Shown: positions 63,573 to 64,000 of the stretch, in pieces
Layout of the letters: each line of letters opens with the position of its first letter
How positions within the stretch are numbered: the first letter of the stretch is position 1
Origin: Candidatus Blochmanniella camponoti
Lineage (GTDB): Bacteria > Pseudomonadota > Gammaproteobacteria > Enterobacterales > Enterobacteriaceae
Direction: 5' to 3'
Assembly: GCF_023585825.1 (NCBI RefSeq)
Contig: NZ_CP097751.1
Location: 1-64,000 of the forward strand
DNA length: 64,000 bases
Translations under genes and position numbers: made by a program
Notes under the pieces: generated by a model
What the model was told of the DNA's origin: nothing
What the model saw: only the letters and a program-made list of their open reading frames with translations
Database searches by the model: none

Positions 63573-64000
63573 ATGTATGCTCGTAACTATTACATTCTTT
63601 TAAAGATACTAATATCATGTATTACAATATATATTAAAAACTCAATTTCTTCTAATATAAAATCAGATAAATAGATAACATTAACAATCTCGATTAAAAT
63701 CGATCGTTTCTGACTAAATACCTAATCTTAAAATTATTTACAAATATCATAATGCTTAAAGAGAAATTGAGATCTATATAACATTGAACTTATAACATTG
63801 CACTAAACACTGAGAAAATTAAAGTACTCACTATACTATATCCTCAACTGCAGTTTAGTTAACACGTCTTATTTAATTTATCAAAAGAATCAACTGCTCA
63901 AATCAAATATCGTCTTGATATTGATTTGAGCAATACACATACTAATATGCTAGATTTTTATTAAATGTTGTTATACTATCAAAAAAAATAAATTGTAAAC
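63573..64000. other. Terminal 428 bp, upstream of the copper receptor
   Basis: No gene to the window edge. Should contain the receptor promoter on the minus strand; no Fur, CueR or CusR-like box is recognisable by eye. A hairpin near the edge is listed separately. Confidence 0.45.
63895..63932. repeat. 12-bp hairpin near window end
   Basis: Arms 63895-63906 and 63921-63932 are perfect complements; a further four-pair stem inside the loop continues after one bulged A. It contains more G and C than its surroundings. It may be the terminator of a gene beyond the window or a leader structure. Confidence 0.65.

Overview
The window is a strongly AT-rich stretch of a reduced gammaproteobacterial (enterobacterial-type) chromosome. 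Nearly every gene is an ortholog of an Escherichia coli housekeeping gene. Small E. coli-like gene clusters survive, separated by long non-coding, AT-rich spacers with visible gene relics. Together with the kept genes for outer membrane, lipid A/KDO, Suf Fe-S assembly and aromatic/serine synthesis, this points to an obligate insect endosymbiont. The best match I know is Candidatus Blochmannia (carpenter ants); that assignment is inference from gene content, not a database result.

Layout. 1-3.3 kb: Tol-Pal envelope operon (tolA 3' part, tolB, pal, cpoB). 4.4-9.2 kb: pgl, gpmA, a Bax-inhibitor-like membrane protein, ychF, pth. 9.4-11.9 kb: prs, ispE, lolB on the minus strand. 12.6-15.7 kb: prfA-prmC and kdsA. 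15.7-17.9 kb: a gene-poor zone holding a probable yebC relic and the decayed 5' third of thrS. 17.9-24 kb: thrS (catalytic part), infC, rpmI, rplT, pheS, pheT. 24.5-31.7 kb: lplA and the complete sufABCDSE operon. 31.8-40.4 kb: lpp, tRNA-Val(GAC), ribE, grxD, rnt, slyA, pdxH, tyrS, nth, fumC. 40.7-42.7 kb: a 667-aa inverse autotransporter (intimin/invasin class). 42.8-47.7 kb: ubiX, kdsB, ycaR, lpxK, msbA. 48.4-55.1 kb: rpsA, cmk, aroA, serC, serS. 55.9-61.3 kb: lolA, a shortened ftsK, trxB, infA. 61.4-63.6 kb: an OprC-type TonB-dependent copper receptor.

How the genes fit together. Envelope upkeep dominates: Tol-Pal, Lpp, LolA and LolB serve lipoproteins; kdsA, kdsB, lpxK and msbA make and export KDO-lipid A; two large beta-barrel proteins face the host. 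Translation is the other block (four aminoacyl-tRNA synthetase genes, initiation and release factors, ribosomal proteins). Suf proteins and LplA supply Fe-S clusters and lipoate, and nth in this window carries an Fe-S site. serC/aroA/prs/ispE/ribE/pdxH feed amino acids and cofactors.

Most notable points: thrS has lost its TGS and editing domains, whose decayed sequence is still readable just upstream; ftsK ends before the DNA-reading gamma domain; the inverse autotransporter carries a polyproline tract; the copper receptor keeps the predicted metal ligands; and long perfect AT-rich hairpins recur in spacers of every orientation.
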